A stretch of DNA of 64,000 nt from Candidatus Gastranaerophilales bacterium (lineage in GTDB: Bacteria; Cyanobacteriota; Vampirovibrionia; Gastranaerophilales; Gastranaerophilaceae). Both the position numbers and the translations under genes were made by a program. The notes under the pieces are model-generated. The model saw only the letters and a list, made by a program, of their open reading frames with translations. It made no database searches and had not been told where the DNA came from. This document shows positions 28,545 to 37,981 of this stretch, in pieces. Each line of letters begins with the position of its first letter. Position 1 is the first letter of the stretch. The stretch spans positions 1-64,000 of the forward strand of contig CALVEC010000004.1 in NCBI GenBank assembly GCA_944326475.1. Reading direction: 5' to 3'.

Positions 28545-29309
28545 ATGAACGGGGAGACTTTAGTTTATAAAAGACCGGAAACGTTAATAAAGGACAAAGG
28601 GTTTACGTTTTGTCCGGGTTGCGGGCATGGTGTTGTGCTTAAAATTATAGCGGAATTAATAGATGAATTTGGAATAAGAGAAAATACAATTGCTATTTCA
28701 TCTGTCGGCTGCTCAATCTTTCTTGAAAAATTTTATGAGCTTGATGTTGCAGGCGCGTCTCACGGACGCTCTCCCTGCGTTGCAACCGGTATAAAACGTT
28801 CACTTCCTGACAAATTTGTATTTACCTACCAGGGCGACGGTGATGCTGCAACAATCGGGTTTAATGAAACTATTCATACGGCTTGCCGCGGTGAAAAAAT
28901 CACAACAATATGTATAAACAACACAACCTTCGGGATGACCGGCGGACAGGCAAGCGCAACGACCCTTGTCGGACAGGTTACAACAACAACACCGCGCGGA
29001 AGAAAAGCAGAACTCACCGGCTATCCTTTAAGAGTCGCCGAAACTGTCGCAAATTGTGAAGGTGCCGCTTATGTGGCAAGAGTTGCAATAAGCACGCCAA
29101 AATACATAAAAGAAGCAAAAAAAGCGATAAGAAAAGCTTTTGAAATGCAGATAAAAGGACTCGGGTACAGTTTTGTAGAGGTTATAGCAGCATGTCCTAC
29201 AAACTGGCACATGACACCGGTTGAATGTATTGACTATATAGAAAACACTGTTGAAAAAGTACACAAGCTTGGTGTTTTCAAAGATATAACCAAAGGAGAA
29301 AATATCTGA
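28545..29309 (+). CDS. korB: 2-oxoacid:ferredoxin oxidoreductase beta subunit
   Basis: The 254-aa subunit that binds thiamine diphosphate. The N-terminal FCPGCGHGVVLK, the ThDP/Mg motif GDGDAATIGFNE and INNTTFGMTGGQASATT are intact. It starts 3 bases after korA and its TGA overlaps the korC ATG, so the operon is translationally coupled. With KorA it makes the catalytic half that oxidatively decarboxylates a 2-oxoacid to acyl-CoA. Confidence 0.95.
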   Translation: MNGETLVYKRPETLIKDKGFTFCPGCGHGVVLKIIAELIDEFGIRENTIAISSVGCSIFLEKFYELDVAGASHGRSPCVATGIKRSLPDKFVFTYQGDGDAATIGFNETIHTACRGEKITTICINNTTFGMTGGQASATTLVGQVTTTTPRGRKAELTGYPLRVAETVANCEGAAYVARVAISTPKYIKEAKKAIRKAFEMQIKGLGYSFVEVIAACPTNWHMTPVECIDYIENTVEKVHKLGVFKDITKGENI

Positions 29310-29866
29310 TGGAAACCAGCATTATTATATCGGGATATGGCGGACAAGGAATACTTTTTGCGGGTTCATTATTGTGCCATGCCGCTGTTATCGAAGGCAA
29401 AAACACAACCTGGATTCCCTCCTACGGAGCTGAAATGCGGGGTGGGGCTGCAAATTGCTCAGTAAATATATCAGATGATGAAATTTCATCTCCTGTCATC
29501 GATAGGGCAGACGTATTGTTTGCTCTTAATCTTCCGTCAGAATTAAAATTTGAACACAGGATAAAACCCGGCGGTCTTATGCTTTTAAATACATCTCTGG
29601 TAAAAAAAATTCCGGAAAGACACGATATTGAATATTTGAACATGAACCTCAACGACATGGCAGAAAATCTTGAGGGCAAAGGTTTTGCAAACGTAATAGC
29701 AGTGGGTGCTTTTGTTGAAAAGACAAAAATTCTCTCAGTCGAAAGTCTGAAACAAGCTTTGACTGAAATGGTACCTGAAAAAAGACGCCATCTTCTGCCC
29801 GCAAACATTGCTTCGCTTGAATGCGGCGTTAATTTTATAAAAAATTCAACTAAGGTAAGTTTATGA
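29309..29866 (+). CDS. korC: 2-oxoacid:ferredoxin oxidoreductase gamma subunit
   Basis: A 185-aa gamma subunit that binds coenzyme A and closes the active site. It has the hallmark start IIISGYGGQGILFAGSLLC and the motif PSYGAEMRGGAANCSV. It completes the korDABC set. The last 4 bases overlap the start of the purine nucleoside phosphorylase gene, so that gene is probably read in the same transcript. Confidence 0.94.
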   Translation: METSIIISGYGGQGILFAGSLLCHAAVIEGKNTTWIPSYGAEMRGGAANCSVNISDDEISSPVIDRADVLFALNLPSELKFEHRIKPGGLMLLNTSLVKKIPERHDIEYLNMNLNDMAENLEGKGFANVIAVGAFVEKTKILSVESLKQALTEMVPEKRRHLLPANIASLECGVNFIKNSTKVSL

Positions 29867-30669
29867 TAAACGAAACAGTAAAATACATTCAGAAAAAAAT
29901 TAAAGACTATAAACCACAAATAGGAATAATTCTTGGTTCGGGGCTCGGGGATTTTGCGAATGATTTTGAACCTGTGCAGGTAATATCTTATGCGGATATT
30001 CCGGGATTTGAAAAATCTACGGTAATCGGACACAAAGGACAGCTTGTATTTGCCGGTATTAAAGGCAAAAATACCGTGATAATGCAAGGTCGGTACCATT
30101 TTTATGAGGGGTATAATATAAGTAAAATTGTATACCCTATAAAAGTTATGAGAAAACTCGGAGTCGAACATCTTATCATAACAAATGCAGCAGGCAGCGT
30201 AAACAAAGAATACAAAGCCGGCGACTTAATGTTAATCAAAGACCATATAAACCTCATGGGCGTCAATCCGCTTGTCGGTGAAAATGATTCAACACTCGGC
30301 GACAGATTCCCTGATATGAGCGAAGTTTACAAACATGAATTGCGAGAAATGGCAGAAAAACAGGCAAAAGAGATTGGTTTGACCGTGCACAAAGGCGTTT
30401 ATGCAGCAATGAGCGGACCAAGTTATGAAACTCCGGCTGAAATCAATATGCTTAGAGTAATGGGGGCGGATGCGGTCGGAATGTCCACTGTTCCGGAGGC
30501 ATTGGTAGCAAATTATTGCGGCATGGACGTTCTTGGTATAAGCTGTATTACAAATTCTGCTGCCGGCGTACACCCCAGCAGACTATCACACATTGAAGTT
30601 GTAGAAACAGCAAACAAAGTAAAAGGGCTTTTTAAAGAATTACTGTTAAAAGTTATAGAACAGATTTAA
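29863..30669 (+). CDS. punA: Purine nucleoside phosphorylase (trimeric PNP type)
   Basis: The product cleaves purine nucleosides with phosphate to free base and ribose 1-phosphate. The phosphate loop GSGLGDFA, VIMQGRYHFYEGY, ITNAAGSVN and the substrate region MSGPSYETPAEI with STVPEALVA are intact in 268 aa. The trimeric, guanosine/inosine-specific type is inferred from these motifs. It overlaps korC by 4 bases. A strong hairpin follows the stop. Confidence 0.96.
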   Translation: MINETVKYIQKKIKDYKPQIGIILGSGLGDFANDFEPVQVISYADIPGFEKSTVIGHKGQLVFAGIKGKNTVIMQGRYHFYEGYNISKIVYPIKVMRKLGVEHLIITNAAGSVNKEYKAGDLMLIKDHINLMGVNPLVGENDSTLGDRFPDMSEVYKHELREMAEKQAKEIGLTVHKGVYAAMSGPSYETPAEINMLRVMGADAVGMSTVPEALVANYCGMDVLGISCITNSAAGVHPSRLSHIEVVETANKVKGLFKELLLKVIEQI

Positions 30670-30674
30670 TTAAA

Positions 30675-30695
30675 AAGACCTGTTATACAGGTCTT
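30675..30695. terminator. Hairpin terminator between convergent genes
   Basis: AAGACCTGT (30675-30683) and its complement ACAGGTCTT (30687-30695) enclose a 3-base loop. The repeat follows the purine phosphorylase stop and overlaps the 3' end of the convergent small gene, whose TAA lies in the hairpin. The A-rich 5' flank and T-containing 3' flank allow use from both sides. Confidence 0.7.
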
Positions 30696-31060
30696 CCTAA
30701 TCTTTCTTGAAGCATTTTATTTTGTTCTTCTATAACTTTTTTGGCTTTATGTTTATAGTACAGACTCATCACTGAATCTATAGCAATAAATCCGAGACCT
30801 ACGATAGCGGCATTTGAACCTATTGTTTTCCAGGACTGCTGCGGTGCTTTGGTTACATAATTATAACCGGCTCTAACCGCATCAAATAACCCGCTGACTA
30901 CAGCACCCAAAACAAACTGCTCGCCCATTCTTTTCAACGTCTTTTTAGCCGGGCTTTCAGGTTTTTCATAATAAGAAAGACCAAAAGCCGGTTTTTTGCA
31001 TCCGGGGCAGTTGTTTTTGTAAGTGTTAGAGACATTTGCCGAAGAAATTGCTTGTATCAT
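30683..31060 (-). CDS. Small protein with Cys pair, FG motif and membrane-like segments
   Basis: A 125-aa protein I cannot name. The N-terminus has CPGC (residues 19-22), perhaps a metal site, followed by PAFG. The rest carries two weakly hydrophobic helical stretches, FVLGAVVSGLFDAVRAGYNYV and SNAAIVGLGFIAIDSVMSLYY, that could be membrane-associated, and a charged helical tail (KAKKVIEEQNKML). GGAG lies 7 bases upstream of the ATG. The AFG motif is like those near the start of the helicase (3012) and of the protein at 44765. Confidence 0.65.
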   Translation of the reverse strand: MIQAISSANVSNTYKNNCPGCKKPAFGLSYYEKPESPAKKTLKRMGEQFVLGAVVSGLFDAVRAGYNYVTKAPQQSWKTIGSNAAIVGLGFIAIDSVMSLYYKHKAKKVIEEQNKMLQERLGRPV

Positions 31061-31181
31061 TTTTTTACTCCACTTTATGCTGTTATTATAAACCCTATAA
31101 AGGATTTTTTTTGCTAATTAGCAACAGAAAATTAACATAACTTTAATATTTATAATATAATAATAAAAAAAGAGGGATATC

Positions 31182-31652
31182 ATGGACGACAAATACATAC
31201 TGCTTGAACAATATAGAATATACAGTGAAGCAAAAGACAGATTCATCGACAGAACTTTTCTGGTAAACAGGTTTTATATAGTATTTTCAGCAGTGCTGTT
31301 TTTGTCAATGATAACGATAAAATCCATTTTTGTAGACGCATACGCATTACTTTTAGGTATCGAATTTTTCGGGCTTGCGGTATGTTTTTCTTGGGTGTCC
31401 AATCAGGACGCATATGCATCAATCATAAAATTAAAATACAGCACGGTTATTGAAGGCATAGAGAATCAGCTACCTGTCTCACCGAACAAAGACGAATACG
31501 CAAAACTTAAAGAGCTTCGCTCGCACAAAAAAATTGTTCTTCTAAAAGATATACAAAAATGGTTTGCTGTAATTTTAATGCTTTTATTTCTTGGCAATGG
31601 TCTTTTCGATTTAACCGGATTTGTATTAACATCTTTTTTAAATGCCCAATAA
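31182..31652 (+). CDS. RipA-like membrane protein
   Basis: A 156-aa protein with two closely spaced hydrophobic hairpins (residues 28-65) and a further segment near the C-terminus (ILMLLFLGNGLFDLTGF). The block FSWVSNQDAYASIIKLKYSTVIEGIENQLPV resembles the RipA family of oligomeric membrane proteins, in which a similar block after the second helix is conserved. The role of the family is poorly known. GAGGG lies 7 bases before the ATG. TATAAT boxes on both strands between this gene and the preceding minus gene suggest divergent promoters. Confidence 0.55.
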   Translation: MDDKYILLEQYRIYSEAKDRFIDRTFLVNRFYIVFSAVLFLSMITIKSIFVDAYALLLGIEFFGLAVCFSWVSNQDAYASIIKLKYSTVIEGIENQLPVSPNKDEYAKLKELRSHKKIVLLKDIQKWFAVILMLLFLGNGLFDLTGFVLTSFLNAQ

Positions 31653-31714
31653 TACATTAACTCACCGGCTGATTAAAAATCTTCGTTAATGGACAATAAT
31701 TTCATTGTTAGTAA

Positions 31715-32591
<877 letters not shown>

Positions 32592-32630
32592 ATTTTATCC
32601 CTCTTATACACAAATTATAATATATAAAAA

Positions 32631-32653
32631 GCTGCGCCAATATATAACGCAGC
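32631..32653 (-). terminator. Terminator of the pilin-adhesin operon
   Basis: GCTGCG and CGCAGC arms (32631-32636, 32648-32653) form a stem on the minus strand followed by TTTTTATAT. It lies just after the stop at 32676 and before the PilZ gene, so it ends the three-gene operon. Confidence 0.75.
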
Positions 32654-32675
32654 CCTTTTGCTATAACAAAATACC

Positions 32676-34214
32676 TCACCAGGAAACAATGATACCGCCG
32701 GAGGCACCATTACCGCCTTGTCCGTATGTTGTTCTTTGTTTTATGTATTCCTGATTGGTTTCTTTATATGATTCAACCTGTTCTTTTGACATGTTGATTG
32801 CAGCACCGCCGCCGCCGCCGCCGGAGCCAAGACCTCTGCCTTCTGCGCCGTTACCGGCTGTTGTGCTGTATCCGCCTCTGCCGCCGGCACCGCCGACTGA
32901 GTCACCAATGTATGTAGTTGGAGCACTTGCACCTTGACCGCCTATACCTGCATTTTCACCAACCGGAGGCGATGTGGATTCAGAGCAGCCTGTGCCGCCT
33001 TTTGCCGTAACCTGGTTAAAGACAGTAGCCTGACCGTCTTTACCCGGAAGACCGCCTTTACCTATTTGTATAACAGGTGCTTCTTCAGTATCATCCTGAC
33101 GAGCCATAAGAACTGAGTTTACAGAACCGGCACCGCCGCCGCAGCCGCCTCTGAGGTCAACTGTCGTAGACACAGCTTTTACGTATGAGGTTGAACCGCC
33201 TGATATTATATCAGCACCTGCCGGAGCTTTTTTTACAAGCATTCTGTAATCACCTACATCACGTGTATAAATAGGCGTATATCTGTTACAAGATATGAAT
33301 CGGCAGTTATTATCCGAGTAGTTGCTGACGTACATACCGCCTGCTCCGCCTTCAATTTCAACCAAATCTTCTATATTATTTTTATTATATTCTTTTTCTT
33401 TTAAAAATACCCTGTCACCATTTGAACCCGGTTTAGAAACAATATTTTTAAATGTAAACCAATCCAGATTTATTGACATCCCGTCAAAAATAGCAACGGC
33501 ACCGCCTTCAACTAAACCACCCGGACAGATTTTCTGGTAGTTGTCAATTTCTGTATCCGGTTGTGTTTCTAACCAGAGTTTGTCTCCGGCACGATATGTC
33601 TTTTTATATTTTACACTTGCAATTGTAGGGTTCGGTTCAGCACCGGGGTATTCACAATTTGCCAGAATATATTCTCTACCGTTTGGATCGACCAAAAACG
33701 CTTCAAAGAAATTATCCATCAACTGACCAACAGTACCCTTATTGCCAACCACATTAACTTCGTATTCAGCCGTAGCCGGTATTTCAAGAGCATTACCGGC
33801 AATGCCCATTTCATACTCTTTGTCAGCTTCTGTAGCTATAGGCAGGTTAAACGTATCTTCAGGTTTGATAAAATCAAGATACGGCAAACCTTCATCAAAG
33901 TTACCGCCGGCACCGCCGCCTACTACTTGTATCAGCATATAGGGTACATTTGACGGAAGAACAGGGAAGGTGCAGCCCTCTTTCCATTTGTCAGGATTTG
34001 AGGGAAGCGCCGAGTTCTGGTCAGCGGCTGTCGCATGATACATTTTGTTGTTTATATACTTACAAGCCCACTTGCCGTGAGGTCCTCTTGTCGGAAGAAT
34101 AAGGTGTTTTTTAGTGATAACAGGCATGGTCGCAGCAAGTATCAATGCCGCAATCAATAATGCTATCATAGCTTCTGCAAGTGAAAATGCTCTTTGTTTT
34201 TTGTTATAAATCAT
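32676..34214 (-). CDS. Prepilin-like protein with glycine-rich adhesin-like domain (third of three)
   Basis: A 512-aa protein. The prepilin peptidase site is A|FSLAEAM (residues 9-15) with Glu at +5, then a single hydrophobic helix to about residue 30 and TKKH. A head with HGKWACKYINN, W and GC (a likely disulfide) leads at about residue 98 to YMLIQVVGGGAGG, the start of a glycine-rich domain that continues to the C-terminus and ends GGIIVSW. That type of tail is known from phage and bacterial Gly-rich adhesive proteins. The start has a good ribosome-binding site (AAGGA). It lies 21 bases after its paralogue and is followed by a terminator. The protein is likely exposed on a pilus or as a minor pilin; receptor unknown. 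Function is inferred. Confidence 0.82.
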   Translation of the reverse strand: MIYNKKQRAFSLAEAMIALLIAALILAATMPVITKKHLILPTRGPHGKWACKYINNKMYHATAADQNSALPSNPDKWKEGCTFPVLPSNVPYMLIQVVGGGAGGNFDEGLPYLDFIKPEDTFNLPIATEADKEYEMGIAGNALEIPATAEYEVNVVGNKGTVGQLMDNFFEAFLVDPNGREYILANCEYPGAEPNPTIASVKYKKTYRAGDKLWLETQPDTEIDNYQKICPGGLVEGGAVAIFDGMSINLDWFTFKNIVSKPGSNGDRVFLKEKEYNKNNIEDLVEIEGGAGGMYVSNYSDNNCRFISCNRYTPIYTRDVGDYRMLVKKAPAGADIISGGSTSYVKAVSTTVDLRGGCGGGAGSVNSVLMARQDDTEEAPVIQIGKGGLPGKDGQATVFNQVTAKGGTGCSESTSPPVGENAGIGGQGASAPTTYIGDSVGGAGGRGGYSTTAGNGAEGRGLGSGGGGGGAAINMSKEQVESYKETNQEYIKQRTTYGQGGNGASGGIIVSW

Positions 34215-34235
34215 ATAGTTGTCCTTGTATTATAT

Positions 34236-35780
34236 TTACCAGGTTATTACCAATAATCCGTTGGTACCGTTTCCGCCCGTACCCTGATACCATTTTCTGG
34301 TACCATTCTGAACAGGCTGGCTATTCATTGCTTCTGTTAATGAATTGTTGTATGTCGGAGTGGTTGTGTAATATATAGCTCCGCCGCCACCGCCGGCACC
34401 ATAACCGGAACCGTTACCGCCGTTAACTTTTGCGGCACTTGCTCCTGCCTGTCCGGCACCTAAAGCACCGAGTCCGCCTGTTGATACCAGTTTTTTAATA
34501 CCGGTAGCTGCTTCACCGTCAGAACCGCTTGTCTGGCTGACTGTTTTACAGTTGCCGCCGGTAGTACCGCCTGCTGCAGGGAAGGAACCAAACGATGTAG
34601 CTGTAGCAGGTGTGGTCGGAGTACCGCCTCTACCTATCACTATAGCAGGTATCGTATCTCTAAGTACCGGATAAAGGGTAGCAGCAGTTTGTCCTGCTTC
34701 TCCGCCGCAGCCGCCGCTAGGTGTAAATTCTCTGGTTGAAGAATTTTTGGTTGTTGAGTATCTTATTGTCGCAACACCATCCTGAGACGGATAGTTTCTA
34801 TAAGCACCATTTGTGTTTGGATCCATATAAACTACATCGGACATACCGGTAGCTTTTACGAGTGTTCCGTTTGCGCCCTGAGTTACTGTATATCTGTTTG
34901 TACAGTTAGGCGGATTTGTTGAGCTGCAAACAGTAACTCCGGCTTTACTTCCGTTAATTGAAAGAAATTCAGAGCCGTTTAACAGCAATGCCGTTTTACC
35001 GCCGTCTTTTCCTTTATAGTACTCATCTTTAGTCGGTCTGTGTCTGTTATCACCGCAGAAAAAGTTAGTGTCTGTATTAGTAACTTTTTCTTCTTTGTAA
35101 AGCTGAATAATATCACCGCGTTTTAGCTGCATTTCACCCTGAACACGATAAGGAAATCCCGGCTGGGAAGGCGCAACGTTGCAGCCTCCGTTAGCCAAAT
35201 CCCACTCGGAACGCCAGCTCGATTCACCGTACTGACCGAACAAGTATATTGTGTACCATCCGTCATATTCAACGTAATATTTGTCACCATGAACCCCAAG
35301 ATCACCGTCTTGAACTCTGGATTCTTTGTCCCAGGTAACAGATGCATCTTTTCCGGCGCCGCCGCCGCCAATCATCGTGACATTAAGCAAGTTTGCATAT
35401 TTAGGAACCTTGAAGTTAGACTGGCAGTTACCGAGCTTCCATCCGGCGCCTCCGGGCGCAGGTATTTCTGCATTTCTGCTGTTGGATTTAAAGTAATACT
35501 GCTGGTTATTAAATATTGTACAGGCATATAAACCATGAGGTACCTGAGGATCACCTTTTTTAAGTTTTTTAGGGAGTATAATACCTGAACCCATAGCCAG
35601 AATCGCAACCAATAGCAGAATCATAATCATTTCCGCCAAACTGAATGCATCTTTTAGAGAAAGTTTTTCTGTTTTACCTGAAACAATATTTTTTATATGA
35701 GCCAAAAAATCAAAAAACAGGCAGCCCTGAACAGAGTTCAGGGATGCTTGCTTTTGAGGTTTTTTATTACTTTTTTCCAT
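34236..35780 (-). CDS. Prepilin-like protein with glycine-rich adhesin-like domain (second of three)
   Basis: A 514-aa paralogue with a longer leader of about 40 residues before the cleavage site A|FSLAEMI. The helix IMILLLVAILAMGSGIIL, the head HGLYACTIFNN with a second Cys after GWKLGN, and a glycine-rich domain beginning VTMIGGGGAG follow. It ends NGLLVITW. The frame is open to 35792, but GAGGA sits 6 bases before the ATG at 35780, so that start is chosen. It lies in an operon between the other two and shares the domain order but diverges strongly in the Gly-rich part. The leader is rich in charged and polar residues. Confidence 0.82.
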   Translation of the reverse strand: MEKSNKKPQKQASLNSVQGCLFFDFLAHIKNIVSGKTEKLSLKDAFSLAEMIMILLLVAILAMGSGIILPKKLKKGDPQVPHGLYACTIFNNQQYYFKSNSRNAEIPAPGGAGWKLGNCQSNFKVPKYANLLNVTMIGGGGAGKDASVTWDKESRVQDGDLGVHGDKYYVEYDGWYTIYLFGQYGESSWRSEWDLANGGCNVAPSQPGFPYRVQGEMQLKRGDIIQLYKEEKVTNTDTNFFCGDNRHRPTKDEYYKGKDGGKTALLLNGSEFLSINGSKAGVTVCSSTNPPNCTNRYTVTQGANGTLVKATGMSDVVYMDPNTNGAYRNYPSQDGVATIRYSTTKNSSTREFTPSGGCGGEAGQTAATLYPVLRDTIPAIVIGRGGTPTTPATATSFGSFPAAGGTTGGNCKTVSQTSGSDGEAATGIKKLVSTGGLGALGAGQAGASAAKVNGGNGSGYGAGGGGGAIYYTTTPTYNNSLTEAMNSQPVQNGTRKWYQGTGGNGTNGLLVITW

Positions 35781-35803
35781 TGTTTTCCTCATGTATTAAG
35801 TGT

Positions 35804-37714
35804 TTACCAGCTTACGATAATCATACCGTTGTCGCCTTTACCGGCAGGGAGGACTTCCCATCTGCCTTTAGGTTCTTCATCTTCAATACGGCTGTATCTA
35901 TAATCTCGTTTAGGTCCGTTGAACGGTCCTGAAGTATCCCAGATTTTTACATCACCGGCGCCGCCGCCATTGCTGACACCTGAAATACCCATAGAATTAT
36001 ATCTCTGACCGTTGCTGGCTACTTCGGCTTTATTTATATCAGTAGTTTTTGTATAGCAGCCTTTGTACGCACCTTTACCGCCTTCTGCTGTTACCCAGCT
36101 GAAGAATGTGTCGCCACCGTCTTCATTGTCTCCGCCGCCTCTGCCGACCTGAAATTTCATATTTCTAGCGCCGGCAGTCGGAAGCATAGATGCATTAATT
36201 TGACCTGCTTGACCATGACATCCGACATAGTATTCGAATCTATCAAGGTCTACATAAAGCCCTTCTTCACGGGTTGCATCTTTTGAAGGCTGCTCAAATC
36301 CGGATACTTTAATTTCATTATATCCGTTAGCCCCGTTTGTTGCACACTGTGTTGAGCCACCTCTTGAATTAGGGAAGTTCGGGTGAGGTCCGCAGTTATT
36401 GCAGCAATTCGTACCGGTTGTTCCGAGAAGTCCTGCTTTACCGCCCCATGTAGTGACAAGAAGTTTTGAAGTACCTGTAACAACAGTACCCTGACCAGTT
36501 TGGCTGTTTCCGCCGGAAACATTTACAACAAAGTGTTTGTAGTCATAAGACTCTGCGTCATGAGCTTTTGTTACAGTATAACCACCCGCTGTACCGGGAT
36601 TATATTCTTTATATGTACCTTTAGCGACTTTAGAAATATATTCACCTGTCTTCATGGATACTTTACCGGATATAGGCTGCGAGCCCGTTCCACCAGTGGC
36701 TGTCGGCAGAGGTCCTCTGTGATTTTTGTCACAGTATGCACCTGCATATACCCAGCAATCATGAACCTTACACTGATACGGATTACAGTCATAATATTCA
36801 GTATTATAGCCAGTACAAGTATCGCATGTAGGAGTACAATCAGCTCCGCCTGTAACAAGACCGTTTCTGTACTGCGAGTTAAATAATTTGTCTATGAGAT
36901 TGTCTGACAGTATTTCTGTGTTTGCCGGCGTGTACATACGACCGCCGCCACCCCAGCCGCCGCCGGAACCGCTTGAGCTGGAGCTGGATGAGCTGCTCGA
37001 GCTGGAGCTGGATGAGCTGCTCGAGCTGGAGCTGGATGAGCTGCTCGAGCTGGAGCTGGATGAACTGGGACAAGAAGTACAATTACAATCGTACTCATAC
37101 GGCACACTTTTAGAGCAGGTTTCATAACAAGTCTCCCAGTGCCAAACTTCGTCTATAATGTTACTTTCGCAGTTATTATTACATTCACCGCCGGAATGCC
37201 AGTATTCATCATAAAAAACGCCCTGGTTTCCGTATTTATGATAACCAGAAGGATCGTAGATACTGCTTCCTGCTGTACGTGTCATAGCACTACCGCCATC
37301 AGCACCTTTAATATAGACACTATATGTACCATCAATAGGGACAGCTTCACCCCAGTTGATATGTTCTACATAGTATTCCCAAGGTGTAACCTTAGCCGGT
37401 GAGCCGCCGCCGCCTGCACCGTATACCTCAACATAGAGATATTTTACGCTCTTACCCGTTCCGGGAAAGACACAACCCTTAGCCCATTCGCTGTCAGGGG
37501 GCAATTCGTCGTCAATATTCGCGGCTCTGGCTGAATGCAAAGTGCCGTTGATATACTTACAAGCCCACTTTCCGTGCTGAGAGTTGTTATCAATTGTTCT
37601 GTGTTTTTTAGTGAACACAGGAATCGATGCAGCTACAAGCAAGGCAACAACCAACATTGTTACCAATGCCTCTGCCATTGAGAATGCTCTTTTTTTCATC
37701 ATTTTCTTTTTCAT
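35804..37714 (-). CDS. Prepilin-like protein with glycine-rich domain and poly-serine tract (first of three)
   Basis: The first and largest gene of the operon (636 aa). The cleavage site is A|FSMAEAL, followed by the helix VTMLVVALLVAASIPVF, TKKH, and the head HGKWACKYINGT with a Trp and a second Cys. A cysteine-rich middle (about 22 Cys in all) brackets a run of exactly 32 serines, then GSGGGWGGGG. The Gly-rich domain ends DNGMIIVSW. The serine run is encoded by 24-bp repeats and could act as a flexible spacer or be glycosylated. The start at 37714 has a poorly spaced ribosome-binding site; internal ATGs 4-5 codons later are possible. Confidence 0.82.
   Translation of the reverse strand: MKKKMMKKRAFSMAEALVTMLVVALLVAASIPVFTKKHRTIDNNSQHGKWACKYINGTLHSARAANIDDELPPDSEWAKGCVFPGTGKSVKYLYVEVYGAGGGGSPAKVTPWEYYVEHINWGEAVPIDGTYSVYIKGADGGSAMTRTAGSSIYDPSGYHKYGNQGVFYDEYWHSGGECNNNCESNIIDEVWHWETCYETCSKSVPYEYDCNCTSCPSSSSSSSSSSSSSSSSSSSSSSSSSSSSSSSSGSGGGWGGGGRMYTPANTEILSDNLIDKLFNSQYRNGLVTGGADCTPTCDTCTGYNTEYYDCNPYQCKVHDCWVYAGAYCDKNHRGPLPTATGGTGSQPISGKVSMKTGEYISKVAKGTYKEYNPGTAGGYTVTKAHDAESYDYKHFVVNVSGGNSQTGQGTVVTGTSKLLVTTWGGKAGLLGTTGTNCCNNCGPHPNFPNSRGGSTQCATNGANGYNEIKVSGFEQPSKDATREEGLYVDLDRFEYYVGCHGQAGQINASMLPTAGARNMKFQVGRGGGDNEDGGDTFFSWVTAEGGKGAYKGCYTKTTDINKAEVASNGQRYNSMGISGVSNGGGAGDVKIWDTSGPFNGPKRDYRYSRIEDEEPKGRWEVLPAGKGDNGMIIVSW
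36974..37066. repeat. 24-bp minisatellite coding poly-serine
   Basis: About 3.9 tandem copies of a 24-base unit (eight Ser codons, using AGC, TCC, TCA and TCG) lie in the first pilin-like gene. Copies are nearly identical at the DNA level, including the choice of codon. The unit is a multiple of three, so copy changes keep the frame and only alter spacer length. Confidence 0.92.
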
Positions 37715-37981
37715 ATCCTATCTTTTTCTATTGATTGCTCGTTCTACCAGTAATGATATTATATATATCATAATATATATATAATACCCAATTGTGATAA
37801 TAATATCACACTTTTTTAAAATTTTGTATGATATATTAGGAGTATTCCGCTATTTACCTGAAAATACAGCTTAATAATCCTTTATATAGTGAATATTTAC
37901 AATCTTGATAAAAATAATATAATAAAAATTAGCACTAAAATTCATACAGCAAGAGTATAAAACAACAAGGATTTAATCATT
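37715..37981. promoter_or_regulatory. Divergent control region of pilin operon and leuA
   Basis: The 267 bases are extremely AT-rich. They hold an 18-base dyad TGTGATAATAATATCACA (37793-37810), a second smaller dyad near 37754-37772, and a good leuA-side promoter TTTACA (37896-37901), 16 bases, TATAAT (37918-37923). TATATA-like sequences may serve the pilin operon. The dyad has CRP/FNR-like half-sites but an 8-base gap, not 6. Confidence 0.5.

Noticed and set aside
29422-30171. 249-codon minus-strand open frame over korC and punA
   Set aside because: Both plus-strand frames are strong known enzymes with motifs; the minus product shows none.
36888-37127. Several open frames with ELELD or PAPARAAHP repeats on both strands
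   Set aside because: They are other-frame readings of the 24-bp serine minisatellite in the pilin-like gene.
37741-37790. Attachment site or origin in the AT-rich palindromic region
   Set aside because: No integrase, DnaA-box cluster or flanking mobile gene is present; the region fits a divergent promoter.
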